Positions 8,978 to 18,420 are shown, numbered from the stretch's first letter. The stretch is 64,000 nt of DNA from Methylobacterium sp. J-026 (GCF_022829585.1 NZ_JAKSYC010000117.1:1-64000); one strand, 5' to 3'. A program made the numbers and translations. The notes: a model not told the origin generated them from the letters alone.

Positions 8978-9625
8978 TCACTCGGGCCGGTCCCGACGCA
9001 GGCTCCACCGCTGTGCGGGCGCGGTTTCGGGCGTCGGCACCGGCTCGACCAGCCTTGTATCGGTCCGGAAGGCCCGGGCGACGAGGCCGGCGAAGCGGAT
9101 GAAGGCGCGGCCCTGCGGGGTGATGACGTACCCGTCCGCCGTGGGCGCCAGGTTGCCCGAGGCCGTCTGCTCGGCCAGGCGCCGCTCCATCTGGCGGAAC
9201 TCCCCGAGATAGATTGCCTCGAACAGCGTCCGGGCCCGCTCCGCATCGAAGCTCTCGTCGGGATGGGCCGCCATCTGTCCGAGCAGGAACACGCTGATCG
9301 AGCGGTCGACCGTGACCGGGAGGACCACGAGGACGCTCAGGTTCAGGGACAGCGACAGCGCGCAGGCCCCCAGCGCGTCGCGGCGGCGCAGGCCCCAGGT
9401 CCGGCCGAGGCCGGCGAGGGATGCCGTCGCCACGAGGGTGATCAGGAAGGCCGCGAGCAGCAGGACGAGGCCCCGGTAGAACAGGATCGTCATGCCGGTG
9501 CAGAGCTCGGTCTGAAACAGCATCACGAAGCCGCCGAAGCCGAGGGCGAGCGCGCCCGCGTGCAGCAGCGCCTGGGCGCCGAGCCAGCGCAGGATCCGGC
9601 CGGCGCGCGTGGGAGCCTCAATCAT
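8978..9625 (-). CDS. Small membrane protein with winged-helix-like tail
   Basis: A 215-residue protein with three predicted membrane segments in roughly the first 110 residues, then a soluble tail. The tail includes FDAERARTLFEAIYLGEFRQMERRLAEQ and YVITPQGRAFIRFAG, a pattern like a winged helix. It starts at 9625, overlapping the stop of the large membrane gene upstream (9618-9620), so the two are translationally coupled and probably act together. I do not recognise a named family. A regulator or accessory subunit of its partner is a guess. Confidence 0.65.
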   Translation of the reverse strand: MIEAPTRAGRILRWLGAQALLHAGALALGFGGFVMLFQTELCTGMTILFYRGLVLLLAAFLITLVATASLAGLGRTWGLRRRDALGACALSLSLNLSVLVVLPVTVDRSISVFLLGQMAAHPDESFDAERARTLFEAIYLGEFRQMERRLAEQTASGNLAPTADGYVITPQGRAFIRFAGLVARAFRTDTRLVEPVPTPETAPAQRWSLRRDRPE

Positions 9626-11618
9626 CGAGGTCCTCGACGCGCAGGATCCGCACGAGGGGCGCCGCATAGGCGGCTCGTGTGCGCCGGATCCAGGAGTCCG
9701 GCGCGTTCCAGGCGGCGTCCGCCGCGGTGACCACCAGCGCGCCGATGCCGGCCTCGGCGGCCCGGCGGCGCACCTCCGCGCCGGTCAGGGTCGCGCCGAA
9801 GATCGGGGAGACCGTAGCGAGCCGCGCCGCGACCGCCCCGGGGGCCGCGCCGAACAGGCGCGCCTCGCGGTCGGCCACCGCCACCGGCTGGCCGCCGTAG
9901 AGGCCGAAAGCGAACACCCGCGCCGGGATCGGCGAGGCCTGCAGGACCAGGTCCTGGGGCAGGTGCGTGCCGGCCCAGGCATAGGCCGAGCGCAGGGCTC
10001 GGTCGATGTCGGGGCGGCCGTTGAGGAAGGCGAACCTGGGATGGCCGGCGGCCGGATAGGCGCGCATCCCGGCAAAGCCGTAGAGCGTCGTGGCGTAGCC
10101 GAGGAGCAGGAGCGCGCCGAGCGATCCCGCGAGTCTGAGCCGGGTGCCGTCGCGGGTCCGGGTCAGGGCTACGACGGTCCAGCCCAGCGCCGCCACCTGC
10201 GCGAGCAGGACCACCCGGGCGCCGAGGTCGTTGTAGAGGATCGCCGAGCGCAGGAATCCGCCGAGCAGCAGGCTCGACACCGCGCCGATCGTCAGCAGCC
10301 GGCCCGCCTCGCGGGCATGGGCCTCGCGCCGCGGGACGATCCGCCAGAACAGGAGCGCGCCCCCCGCGAAGACCCCTAGCGCGACGTAGTAGTTGACCGG
10401 CAACAGGATCGGCCGGAGCAGGGCAAGGGTCGGTTCGTCGAAAAGCGGCTCCACGGGGCCGAAGCGTCGGACCGCGAACTGGATCGTGCCGCCGGTATCG
10501 GCCCGGTTGGCCAGGAGGCCGAGTAGGTAGGGCGCGGCCAGGACCGCGCCGAGCAGCCCGGCCGCCGCGAGCCGGGCCGCGGCGCGCCAGCGGCGCTCGA
10601 CGGCGAGCAGCCCCAGCCAGATCCCGGCCGCCGCCACCGTGCCCAAGCAGACCCAGACCGACAGCGCCGCGCAGGCCGCGAAGGCCGTTCCCGCGGTGAC
10701 GATGCCGGCACTCTGCGCGCGCCGATCCGGCTCCGCCCGGTCGGCGATCTCGGCGAGCGCCAGGAGGCCGAGCCATCCCGCCAGGGCGGCGGCGACGTGA
10801 TGCGGCACCCAGACCAGGGAGGTCGGCCAGTTCACGACCTGCTCGTTCAGCCATTCCGGGATGGGGATCCAGTATCCCGAGGTCGCCCGGTTGAAGGCGA
10901 CCAGCAGGATGTTGAGGCCGCCCGCCGGCAGGAGCACCAGCACGGCCCGGCGCAGGAGCCGGGGCGGGACGTCCCCGACGAGCCCAGTGGCGGCGAGGAG
11001 CCGGTCCAGCAGGCCGAGGAGCGCGATGCCGGTCCAGAAGGCGAGTCCCGCGAAGGCGGTGCGCCCGTCGACGAGGTGGTCCCCGGCCCAGTCCACCAGG
11101 GCGGTCAGCGTGTAGAACCCGTAATAGTAGCCGGCCCGCTCCGGGCGGGCGAAGAACGGATCCGCCGGCGGCAGGCCGTGCTCGACGATCCCCCGGGTCA
11201 GGGCGGCGTGCTTGACGAGGTCGATGACCGTGATCGGCTGGTAGAGGGCGACGCCGGTGTCGATGTCGATCAGCGCATAGGCCACGATCCCGAGCCAGAG
11301 CGCGGCGAGGGCCAGGGCCCCCCGGTCGACCGGACCGCGCAGGTCCCGGAGGGCCGGTCTCAGGGCGGCGAGCCCGAGCGCCGCGTTCGCCAGGGCTGCC
11401 ACCGGCACGTCGGCCGCCTGGATCAGCAGCCCGTCGAGGGCGGGCAGGAGCCCGATGCCGAGGAGCGCCGCGCAGAGGAGCCGGTCGCCGGTCGCGAGCG
11501 TGCGGAAGCCGAGGATGCCGGTGATCGCGCCGAGCGCGTAGCCCGGCAGGACCACGAGGGGAACGCCGAGCAGCGTCGCGAGCAGGACACCGCACGCATC
11601 CGAGAGGGTGCCGTTCAT
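9618..11618 (-). CDS. Multi-pass membrane protein, GT-C-like
   Basis: A 666-residue protein with many hydrophobic helices (at least 13) and a soluble C-terminal part. The pattern, including an early periplasmic loop with DPFFARPERAGYYYGFYTL and a C-terminal region on reading names such as HLPQDLVLQASPIPARVF, resembles GT-C glycosyltransferases or DUF2298-type proteins that take sugars from lipid carriers. No catalytic residue can be named with confidence. It is the first gene of a two-gene minus-strand unit, divergent from rpsO. Function is an inference from topology only. Confidence 0.65.
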   Translation of the reverse strand: MNGTLSDACGVLLATLLGVPLVVLPGYALGAITGILGFRTLATGDRLLCAALLGIGLLPALDGLLIQAADVPVAALANAALGLAALRPALRDLRGPVDRGALALAALWLGIVAYALIDIDTGVALYQPITVIDLVKHAALTRGIVEHGLPPADPFFARPERAGYYYGFYTLTALVDWAGDHLVDGRTAFAGLAFWTGIALLGLLDRLLAATGLVGDVPPRLLRRAVLVLLPAGGLNILLVAFNRATSGYWIPIPEWLNEQVVNWPTSLVWVPHHVAAALAGWLGLLALAEIADRAEPDRRAQSAGIVTAGTAFAACAALSVWVCLGTVAAAGIWLGLLAVERRWRAAARLAAAGLLGAVLAAPYLLGLLANRADTGGTIQFAVRRFGPVEPLFDEPTLALLRPILLPVNYYVALGVFAGGALLFWRIVPRREAHAREAGRLLTIGAVSSLLLGGFLRSAILYNDLGARVVLLAQVAALGWTVVALTRTRDGTRLRLAGSLGALLLLGYATTLYGFAGMRAYPAAGHPRFAFLNGRPDIDRALRSAYAWAGTHLPQDLVLQASPIPARVFAFGLYGGQPVAVADREARLFGAAPGAVAARLATVSPIFGATLTGAEVRRRAAEAGIGALVVTAADAAWNAPDSWIRRTRAAYAAPLVRILRVEDLDD

Positions 11619-11880
11619 TGCCGGGCCGCGTTTCGTGCGGGCTCCCGCTTAGCACCGGGGCGTTAACCGTTTCCTCGGGGACCCGCGATCGGGCCCGGGG
11701 CTGGCATAACTGGCAGTTTCGTGTATGGATCCGGCAGCTTCGACCCGGGTGACCGGGCGGGGCTTGAGCCGCTTGGCGCTGTGACCGTGCTGGACGACAT
11801 CCCGGCACCGGCCGAACGCCGAGCCCGCGCGCGCCCGTTTGGGGCGCCGCATCCGACCAGCACAACCCGAAAGGCATGCG

Positions 11881-12150
11881 ATGTCGATCACGGCAGAGCG
11901 CAAGACCGCGCTTATCAAGGAACACCGCAAGGACGCCAAGGACACCGGGTCCCCCGAGGTCCAGGTGGCGATCCTCACCGAGCGGATCGCCAACCTCACC
12001 GGCCACTTCAAGACCCACGCCAAGGACAACCATTCCCGGCGCGGCCTCCTGAAGATGGTCTCGCAGCGCCGCTCGCTGCTCGACTACGTCAAGCGCAAGG
12101 ACGAGGCCCGCTACCGCGCCCTCATCGAGCGTCTCGGCATCCGCCGCTAA
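11881..12150 (+). CDS. rpsO: 30S ribosomal protein S15
   Basis: An 89-residue protein that matches S15 along its length: [35 protein letters not shown] and [18 protein letters not shown]15 binds 16S rRNA helices h20-h22 early in 30S assembly. ATG at 11881 gives the standard family start (MSITAERK); the frame is open upstream but that part is not S15. It is followed by pnp, the classical bacterial order. Confidence 0.97.
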   Translation: MSITAERKTALIKEHRKDAKDTGSPEVQVAILTERIANLTGHFKTHAKDNHSRRGLLKMVSQRRSLLDYVKRKDEARYRALIERLGIRR

Positions 12151-12271
12151 GGCACGTTTCGCGCGGTTCCGGGCCCGGCCCGGGGCCGCGTTTCACCATC
12201 GGGGGCTGCCGGAATGGGTCCGGCCGCCCCACAAGCGGGCCGCTTCGAGGCGCCGGCATCGGGGCAGGATC

Positions 12272-12301
12272 GCGAGACACTTCGCCGTGGAAGTGTCTCG
12301 C
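12272..12301 (+). terminator. rpsO-pnp intergenic hairpin
   Basis: A perfect 11-bp stem (12272-12282 with 12291-12301, 8-base loop) in the 210-base rpsO-pnp spacer. There is no long T-run after it. In E. coli this spacer holds a terminator and an RNase III-cleaved stem through which PNPase represses its own mRNA; this hairpin, ending about 60 bases before the pnp start, may serve the same purpose. Confidence 0.55.
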
Positions 12302-12360
12302 CGTCTTGCCCCCGGGCGGCGCCGGGCTTGGGCTCGCCGCAGGCAAGGAAGAGATCAAGA

Positions 12361-14580
12361 ATGTTCGACGTTCAACGCGAAGAGCTGATGTGGGGTGACC
12401 GCAAGCTCGTGCTGGAGACCGGCAAGGTCGCCCGTCAGGCCGACGGCGCCGTGGTCGCCACCTACGGCGACACTTCGGTGCTCGCCACCGTGGTCGCCAC
12501 GAAGGAGCCGAAGGCGGGCATCGACTTCATGCCGCTCACCGTGAACTACCAGGAGCGCGCCTACGCGGCCGGCCGCATCCCCGGCGGCTACTTCAAGCGC
12601 GAGGGCCGGCCCTCCGAGAAGGAGACCCTGGTCTCCCGCCTGATCGACCGCCCGATCCGTCCGCTCTTCGTCCAGGGCTGGCGCAACGACACCCAGGTGG
12701 TCGTCACCGTCCTGACCCACGACCTCGAGAACGATCCCGACATCGTCGCGATGGTCGCGGCCTCCGCGGCGCTGACCCTGTCGGGCGTCCCGTTCATGGG
12801 CCCGATCGGCGGCGCCCGGGTCGGCTACATCAACGGCAGCTACCGGCTGAACCCGTCGGTCACCGAGACCAAGGAGGAATCGGCCCTCGACCTCGTGGTC
12901 GCCGGCACGCAGGACGCGGTGCTGATGGTCGAGTCGGAGGCCAAGGAGCTCTCCGAGGACGTGATGCTCGGCGCCGTGATGTTCGGCCACAAGCACTTCC
13001 AGCCAGTGATCGAGGCGATCGTCCGCCTGGCCGAGAAGGCCGCCAAGGAGCCGCGCGACTTCAGGGCCCCCGAGAACGCCGACGTCGAGACGGCGGTGCT
13101 GGAGGTCTGCGAGGCCGAACTCCGCGCCGCCTACACCAAGACCGTCAAGCAGGAGCGCTACGCCGCCGTCGACGCCGTGAAGGCGAAGGTGATGGCCGCC
13201 CTCTGCCCGGAGGGCGCGGAAAAATTCCCGGCCGAGAAGGTCAAGGCCGCCTTCAAGGAGGCCCAGTCGAAGGTGGTCCGCTGGAACATCCTGGACAGCG
13301 GCGCCCGCATCGACGGCCGCGACGTGAAGACGGTCCGCCCGATCCTCTCCGAGGTCGGCGTGCTGCCCCGCGCCCACGGCTCGGCTTTGTTCACCCGCGG
13401 CGAGACCCAGGCGCTCGTGGTGGCAACGCTCGGCACCGGCGAGGACGAGCAGTTCATCGACGCGCTGGAAGGCACCTACAAGGAGCGCTTCCTGCTCCAC
13501 TACAACTTCCCTCCCTATAGCGTCGGCGAGACCGGCCGGATGGGCTCCCCGGGCCGTCGCGAGATCGGTCATGGCAAGCTCGCCTGGCGGGCGATCCGCC
13601 CGGTGCTGCCGCCGGCCCACGAGTTCCCCTACACGATCCGCGTCGTGTCGGAGATCACGGAGTCCAACGGCTCGTCCTCGATGGCCTCGGTCTGCGGCGG
13701 CTCGCTGTCGCTGATGGATGCCGGCGTGCCCCTGCGCCGTCCGGTGGCGGGCATCGCCATGGGCCTCATCCTCGAGGGTGAGCGCTTCGCGGTCCTGTCC
13801 GACATCCTGGGCGACGAGGATCACCTCGGCGACATGGACTTCAAGGTGGCCGGCACGGACGAGGGCGTGACCTCGCTCCAGATGGACATCAAGATCGCCG
13901 GCATCACCGAGGAGATCATGCGGGTCGCCCTCGACCAGGCGAAGGACGGGCGTGCCCACATCCTCGCCGAGATGGCCAAGGCCCTGACGGCCGCCCGTCC
14001 GGAACTCGGCGAGTACGCGCCGCGCATCGAGACGATGCAGATCCCGACAGATAAGATCCGCGACGTGATCGGCACCGGCGGCAAGGTGATCCGCGAGATC
14101 GTCGAGAAGACCGGCGCCAAGATCAACATCGAGGATACCGGCATCGTCAAGATCGCCTCCGCCGACGGCAAGGCGATCAAGGCGGCCTACAACTGGATCC
14201 GCTCGATCGTGGCGGAGCCGGAGATCGGCGTGATCTACGACGGCACGATCGTGAAGTGCATGGAGTTCGGCGCCTTCGTGAACTTCTTCGGCGCCAAGGA
14301 CGGCCTGGTCCACATCTCGGAACTCGCCGCGAACCGGGTCGCCAAGGTGCAGGACGTCGTCAAGGAAGGCGACAAGGTCAAGGTGAAGTTCCTCGGCCAG
14401 GACGACCGCGGCAAGATCCGCCTGTCCATGAAGGTCGTCGACCAGCAGACCGGCGAGGACATCACCGAGAAGGTGAAGGCCCAGCGCGACGCCGACCGGC
14501 CCGAGCGCGGCGACGAGCCGCGCGAGCCCCGCGAGGGCGGCCGCCACCGCGGCGAGCGCCGCCGCGAGGCGGGCGAGTAA
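12361..14580 (+). CDS. pnp: Polyribonucleotide nucleotidyltransferase (PNPase)
   Basis: A 739-residue protein of normal PNPase length. Order of parts: first RNase PH domain ([36 protein letters not shown]), linker, second RNase PH domain ([30 protein letters not shown]), KH domain ([16 protein letters not shown]) and S1 domain ([17 protein letters not shown]), with an Arg/Glu/Gly-rich tail. PNPase degrades RNA 3'-to-5' with phosphate as part of the degradosome. ATG at 12361 gives the family start [12 protein letters not shown]; the longer open frame upstream runs through the hairpin and is not coding. It is followed by a strong terminator. Confidence 0.97.
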   Translation: MFDVQREELMWGDRKLVLETGKVARQADGAVVATYGDTSVLATVVATKEPKAGIDFMPLTVNYQERAYAAGRIPGGYFKREGRPSEKETLVSRLIDRPIRPLFVQGWRNDTQVVVTVLTHDLENDPDIVAMVAASAALTLSGVPFMGPIGGARVGYINGSYRLNPSVTETKEESALDLVVAGTQDAVLMVESEAKELSEDVMLGAVMFGHKHFQPVIEAIVRLAEKAAKEPRDFRAPENADVETAVLEVCEAELRAAYTKTVKQERYAAVDAVKAKVMAALCPEGAEKFPAEKVKAAFKEAQSKVVRWNILDSGARIDGRDVKTVRPILSEVGVLPRAHGSALFTRGETQALVVATLGTGEDEQFIDALEGTYKERFLLHYNFPPYSVGETGRMGSPGRREIGHGKLAWRAIRPVLPPAHEFPYTIRVVSEITESNGSSSMASVCGGSLSLMDAGVPLRRPVAGIAMGLILEGERFAVLSDILGDEDHLGDMDFKVAGTDEGVTSLQMDIKIAGITEEIMRVALDQAKDGRAHILAEMAKALTAARPELGEYAPRIETMQIPTDKIRDVIGTGGKVIREIVEKTGAKINIEDTGIVKIASADGKAIKAAYNWIRSIVAEPEIGVIYDGTIVKCMEFGAFVNFFGAKDGLVHISELAANRVAKVQDVVKEGDKVKVKFLGQDDRGKIRLSMKVVDQQTGEDITEKVKAQRDADRPERGDEPREPREGGRHRGERRREAGE

Positions 14581-14616
14581 GCCGCGCCCCGAACCGGCCC
14601 CGGCCGGCGCGGGACG

Positions 14617-14814
14617 TCAATAACGGGCGCGGTCCTCCGGGGCCGCGCCTTTTTCTTTGCGCCGCTCCGTCGGCGCGGGCGCGGTGGATCGGTCCAGGCG
14701 CGCCCTGTCGCCGACACCGCGCTGAACCGGGAGCCCGTCGCTGCCGCGCCGGGGGAGCAGGGTTCTGTCGCCCAGACGCTTCAGCCCGTAACCGCGGCGC
14801 GATGCCGCCGTCAT
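14617..14814 (-). CDS. Possible small basic protein opposite the pnp terminator
   Basis: A 65-codon minus-strand frame (MTAASRRGYGLKRLGDRT...) starts with ATG at 14814 and has a GGAGG-type site about 8 bases before it. The product would be very Arg-rich. It overlaps the pnp terminator on the other strand, and high-GC sequence makes such frames by chance, so it is listed only as a candidate. Apart from this frame and the terminator, I see nothing in 14581-14960. Confidence 0.2.
   Translation of the reverse strand: MTAASRRGYGLKRLGDRTLLPRRGSDGLPVQRGVGDRARLDRSTAPAPTERRKEKGAAPEDRARY
14626..14654 (+). terminator. Intrinsic terminator of rpsO-pnp
   Basis: A 10-bp G+C stem with one G-U pair (14626-14635 with 14640-14649, loop TCCG) is followed directly by TTTTTCTTT. 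It starts 45 bases after the pnp stop. Confidence 0.9.
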
Positions 14815-14960
14815 GTCCCCGCCTCCGGGCGATCCGCCGCCACGGAGGGAATGTCGGCCCGGCGGTACCCCTGCCGTGGGCGGCAATCCGTTCGGATGGC
14901 GGCGGGAACGCGACCGGCCCCTCCGCGTTCGCCCGGCGACCTCAACGCAGGGATTTTTCT

Positions 14961-15182
14961 ATGGCCAACGACATGATGCACGATATCTTCAGTGGGCAGC
15001 CGAACCTGTCGACGACGGAACGCGCCGTCTCGGTGGCCCTGGGCCTCGGGATCGCCGCCGCAGCCGCGCAGCCGCGGCCCAACAAGTTTCTGAGCCTGCT
15101 GGCCCTGGTCGTCGGTGTCGGCCTCGCGGTGCGCGGGGCGACCGGCCATTGCGCCGTGAAGGCCGCCTCCGAGCATCTCTGA
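14961..15182 (+). CDS. DUF2892-type small membrane protein
   Basis: A 73-residue protein: a short polar head (MANDMMHDIFSGQPNLSTTE), then two hydrophobic helices around a basic turn (QPRPNKF) and a GATGHCAVKA end. This layout, with the conserved GHC near the end, matches the DUF2892 / YgaP-tail family of inner-membrane proteins of unknown function. The start is ATG at 14961. A bidirectional hairpin follows. Confidence 0.78.
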   Translation: MANDMMHDIFSGQPNLSTTERAVSVALGLGIAAAAAQPRPNKFLSLLALVVGVGLAVRGATGHCAVKAASEHL

Positions 15183-15205
15183 GCGGCCGCTGGCCTCCGA
15201 GCCAC

Positions 15206-15234
15206 AAAAAAGGGGCGCCCCGCGGGGCGCCCCT
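15206..15234. terminator. Bidirectional terminator
   Basis: A perfect 11-bp inverted repeat (15211-15221 with 15224-15234) lies between two convergent genes. Six A residues at its left edge become a T-run when read on the minus strand, so it terminates the minus-strand stress gene best; on the plus strand the T-run is poor. Confidence 0.85.
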
Positions 15235-15258
15235 CTCGTTTCATGCGTCCTGAAACAC

Positions 15259-15522
15259 TTAGATCGTGGTGCTGCGCCGGCTCGCGATCAGGCCGTAGAT
15301 GAACAGCACCACCACGGCGCCCACGATGGCCCCGATGAAGCCCGCGCCCTGATTGGGGCCGTACCAGCCGACCGCCTGGCCGATGAAGGTCGCCACGAAG
15401 GCGCCGACGATGCCGAGAATCGTGGTCAGGATGAAGCCCGACGGCTCATTCGGCCCCGGCATGACGAACTTGGCGATGATGCCGGCCAGGAAGCCGATGA
15501 CGATGGTCCAGAGGATACCCAT
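15259..15522 (-). CDS. GlsB/YeaQ/YmgE-family stress membrane protein
   Basis: An 87-residue protein with three glycine-rich membrane helices. The motif FLAGIIAKFVMPGPNEPSGF, followed by TTILGIVGAFVATFIG, is the hallmark of the transglycosylase-associated protein family (YeaQ, YmgE, GlsB). Members are small inner-membrane proteins often raised in envelope or general stress; molecular function is unknown. Length is normal. The convergent DUF2892 gene shares its terminator. Confidence 0.9.
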   Translation of the reverse strand: MGILWTIVIGFLAGIIAKFVMPGPNEPSGFILTTILGIVGAFVATFIGQAVGWYGPNQGAGFIGAIVGAVVVLFIYGLIASRRSTTI

Positions 15523-15703
15523 GACAAACCCCAGTGCGTGATTGACGATGCCGGCAGAACGCGCCGCGGCCCGCGACGGTTGCCCGCACCCGGTGACGGG
15601 ACGTCGAATTTCCGCCCGTTCCCGCGGCGCGCGGACGCGCCGCCCTTTACGGCTGCCCCGGGGCCGCGGCAGATACGCCGGTTCCGAGGTGGTGGAGACG
15701 GGT

Positions 15704-16060
15704 ATGGATGTTCAGCGGATCGAGCCGGGCAAGCGGATGTCGCAGGCCGTCGCCTTCGGCGACATGGTCTACCTCGCCGGGCAGGTGGCCGCCGATACGG
15801 TCGGCACCGGCGTGACGATCCAGACCCAGCAGATCCTGGTGGAGATCGACCGGCTGCTGGCCGTGGCCGGGAGCGACAAGGCGCGCATCCTCTCAGCCAC
15901 CGTCTACCTCGCCGACATGGCGACCTTCGCGGAGATGAACGCCGCCTGGGACGCCTGGGTCTCGCCGGAGAACCCCCCGGCCCGCGCCACGGTCGAGGCG
16001 AAGCTCGCCGGCCCCGAATACCTCGTCGAGATCGTGGTCGTGGCCGCGAGGAGCCGGTGA
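15704..16060 (+). CDS. RidA-family protein
   Basis: A 118-residue RidA/YjgF-like protein. It has FGDMVYLAGQVAAD, TQQILVEIDRLLAVAG, ATVYLADMATFAEMNAAWDAW and the active-site arginine in PARATVEAKLAGPEYLVEI. RidA proteins hydrolyse reactive enamine/imine intermediates; this subgroup may differ in substrate. ATG at 15704 gives the family-length protein. Its stop overlaps the GTG of the next gene (GTGA at 16057-16060), so it is coupled to a polyamine-type binding protein and may handle a related amine metabolite. Confidence 0.88.
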   Translation: MDVQRIEPGKRMSQAVAFGDMVYLAGQVAADTVGTGVTIQTQQILVEIDRLLAVAGSDKARILSATVYLADMATFAEMNAAWDAWVSPENPPARATVEAKLAGPEYLVEIVVVAARSR

Positions 16061-17166
16061 CCGGCCCCCGCCGCACTGTTCTGGCGGCCGTCGCGGCCGC
16101 CCTGTTGGCTGCCCTCGGCGCCGCTGCTTCGGCCGCGGAAGAGCGGGTCGTCAACATCTACAACTGGTCCGACTATATCGACCCGACGGTGCTCGACGCC
16201 TTCACCCGCGAGACCGGCATCAAGGTCGTCTACGACACCTACGACAACAACGAGATCCTGGAGACCAAGCTGCTGGCGGGGCGGTCCGGCTACGACATCG
16301 TCGTGCCGTCCGGGCCGTACCTGCAACGGCTGATCCGGGCCGGCGCCTTCCTGCCCCTCGACAAGACCAAGCTCAAGAACCTCGGCAACCTCTGGCCGGA
16401 GGTCAGCAGCCGCCTCGCGGTCTACGACCCGGGCAACGCTTACGCGGTCGACTACATGTGGGGCACCACGGGCATCGGCTACAACGTCGCCGCCCTGCGC
16501 GAGCGCCTGGGCGCCGGCGCGGCGCTGAACTCCTGGAGCCTCGTCCTCAATCCCGCCTCCGCCAACAGGCTCAAGGAATGCGGGATCATGATGCTCGATT
16601 CCCCCGAGGACCTGATCCCCAGCATGCTCCCGGCCTTCGGGGCCAAGGCCGATTCCAAGCGCTGGGACGACCTGACCCTGGTGACGGATGCCCTCTACAA
16701 GGTGCGCGGCACCGTGCGGAAGTTCCACTCCTCCGAGTATATCCAGGCCCTGGCCAACGGCGACATCTGCGTGGCGGTCGGCTACTCGGGCGACGTGATG
16801 CAGGCCAAGCGCCGGGCGGAGGAGGCCAAGAACGGGATCGAGATCGCCTACGTGGTGCCCAAGGAGGGGGCGCTGATGTGGTTCGACACCTTCGCGATCC
16901 CGAAGGACGCCGCCCACCCGGCCGAGGCGCTCGCCTTCATCGACTACATGATGCGGCCGGAGGTGGCTGCGGCCAACACCAACTTCGTGGCCTATGCCAG
17001 TGGCAACCTCGCGGCGAAGCGCTTCGTGAAGCCGGAGATCCTGAACAATCCCGGTATCTACCCGGACGAGGCGACGATGCAGCGCCTGTCGATCAATACC
17101 GCCTGGGACGACCGCACGCAGCGTTTCGTCACGCGGCTCTGGACGCGGGTTCGCACGGGACGCTGA
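16057..17166 (+). CDS. PotF/PotD-type polyamine-binding protein (orphan)
   Basis: A 369-residue periplasmic binding protein. A Sec signal ([17 protein letters not shown], then AASA) is followed by the family start VVNIYNWSDYIDPTVL and by YDTYDNNEILETKLLAGRSG, YDIVVPSGPYL and YAVDYMWGTTGIGYN, all typical of spermidine/putrescine receptors. GTG at 16057 is chosen because it overlaps the RidA stop and leads directly into the signal peptide; the longer open frame is RidA shadow. No ATPase or permease genes are next to it, so it must work with a transporter elsewhere. Confidence 0.9.
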   Translation: MTGPRRTVLAAVAAALLAALGAAASAAEERVVNIYNWSDYIDPTVLDAFTRETGIKVVYDTYDNNEILETKLLAGRSGYDIVVPSGPYLQRLIRAGAFLPLDKTKLKNLGNLWPEVSSRLAVYDPGNAYAVDYMWGTTGIGYNVAALRERLGAGAALNSWSLVLNPASANRLKECGIMMLDSPEDLIPSMLPAFGAKADSKRWDDLTLVTDALYKVRGTVRKFHSSEYIQALANGDICVAVGYSGDVMQAKRRAEEAKNGIEIAYVVPKEGALMWFDTFAIPKDAAHPAEALAFIDYMMRPEVAAANTNFVAYASGNLAAKRFVKPEILNNPGIYPDEATMQRLSINTAWDDRTQRFVTRLWTRVRTGR

Positions 17167-17356
17167 GCGGGGACGTCGGGGGGATGAGGGATCCGGTCTG
17201 CCCCCCCGTCAAGAGATTCCGCAGCGGAGCGGAGACCTCGAAGGAGGGATCGAGGGATCGCCCTGGACTCTGGGGAGCTTCTTCGAGACCCGCTGCCTCG
17301 GACACCTCAGGATAAGGCCGAGGCCGGGCTACAGAACGGGTCCACAGGCCAGTGGG

Positions 17357-17384
17357 AGCCCCGGCAGCGCGCCGTGCCGGGGCT
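17357..17384. terminator. Hairpin between convergent binding-protein and DUF3597 genes
   Basis: A perfect 10-bp inverted repeat (17357-17366 with 17375-17384, 8-base loop) lies 26 bases beyond the DUF3597 stop and 190 beyond the PotF-type stop. It lacks a T-run on either strand, so strength is uncertain. Confidence 0.5.
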
Positions 17385-17409
17385 TACGTTCGACGGTCGC
17401 GGGGCAGTC

Positions 17410-17823
17410 CTAGTGCTTGAGGTCGTCCGGAACCTTGCCGCCGTTCTCGGCAAGCTTCTGCATGACCTGCTTGTGCAGCCAGATGTTCATCGCGGCCGAG
17501 TCGTCCTTGTCGCCGGTGTAGTGCAACTCGTCGGCGAGTTGCTTACGCGAGGCAAGGCCTGAATCGAGGTCGAGCAGCTTCATCAGGTCGACGATGGAGT
17601 GGCGCCAGTCGAGCGTCTGCGAGTTCTTCTCCGCGAGGCCGGTGAGAACCGCCGCCACGTCCACCGGCTCGCCGCCGCCGGGAGCGCCCGCCGTCGAGGG
17701 CGTGGACGGATTGCTCGAGCCGGCCGATCCGCCCGAGCCCGCCGTGGGTGCGGGTGCCGCATCCGCGCTCCCGCCGCCGAAGGGGTGGAGGATTTTGCCG
17801 ACGATGCTGCCGAGGAGGCTCAT
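17410..17823 (-). CDS. DUF3597-family protein
   Basis: A 137-residue protein. It opens with MSLLGSIVGKILHPFGG, has a low-complexity linker of Gly, Ser, Ala and Pro (about residues 16-52), then a folded half with VLTGLAEKNSQTLDWRHSIV, LLDLDSGLASRKQLADEL and MNIWLHKQVMQKLAENGG. This matches DUF3597, a LysM-associated-looking family of unknown function common in proteobacteria. ATG at 17823 begins the conserved head; the frame is open further up but that part is not family-like. Confidence 0.85.
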   Translation of the reverse strand: MSLLGSIVGKILHPFGGGSADAAPAPTAGSGGSAGSSNPSTPSTAGAPGGGEPVDVAAVLTGLAEKNSQTLDWRHSIVDLMKLLDLDSGLASRKQLADELHYTGDKDDSAAMNIWLHKQVMQKLAENGGKVPDDLKH

Positions 17824-17921
17824 GAGTCCGCTCCGATGATCACAGCCCGACTGAGGCGTCGGGCGGGCGTTAAACTGGCGGTGGCGCGGGGCGTTCCGAG
17901 AATCGGCCCCGGCGACGCATC

Positions 17922-18074
17922 CTAACCGCGGGCGCCGTGGAGCGCGACGCCGAGCAGGCCGAGACCGAGCACGAGACAGACGCCGCTCCAGCGCTCCAAC
18001 GTGGCAGAGCGGGCGGGAACGCGCAGCGAGACGGCGGCGAGACACACGCCGCAGATCAAACAAGCCAAGCTCAT
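17922..18074 (-). CDS. Possible 50-residue two-helix membrane protein
   Basis: A short frame too small for most gene finders. It encodes MSLACLICGVCLAAVSLRVP, a basic turn, then WSGVCLVLGLGLLGVALHG, that is two clean hydrophobic helices joined by a polar loop. This is coherent for a small membrane protein, though chance is not excluded. A GTG codon one position before the ATG could also start it. No family is recognised. Confidence 0.4.
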   Translation of the reverse strand: MSLACLICGVCLAAVSLRVPARSATLERWSGVCLVLGLGLLGVALHGARG

Positions 18075-18420
18075 CACGGCGACCAGCGTGTTCCCCTGAT
18101 TTCGGAATCGATGCGCGTACCCATAGTCAGTTTTCGCCGCTATGCCAGCGAAAAAAGAACGTAGTTATTCAGGATTGGCCGAATTATGGGCGTTCGATCC
18201 CGCAAGCGTGTTCTGTCGAAGAAAAGTTTGATCTGACGTTGTGAGACGAGGGAGGTCGCGGTGATGAACGCCTGAAGCGTTCAGGTCGCGGGATCAATCA
18301 AACAAGATTAAACTTGTAGTAGATCAAGAAAATCCGACTCGCCTATAAGATGCGGGTGTGCGTTCGACGCCCGGCAGGAACGGCGTCGGACCGGATTTCG
18401 ATCCCTCGCGACGTGGCGGA
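18075..18420. other. AT-richer gene-free stretch
   Basis: No convincing gene. Base composition is clearly more AT-rich than the flanks, as expected of a promoter region for the minus-strand genes to its left. A 7-bp hairpin (TGAACGC / GCGTTCA, near 18263-18281) is the only structure I see. Confidence 0.4.

Noticed and set aside
12355..14547. A 730-codon minus-strand frame opposite pnp
   Set aside because: Same effect of high GC3 on the reverse strand; the protein is a repetitive Leu/Asp/Gly/Ala string with no family features.
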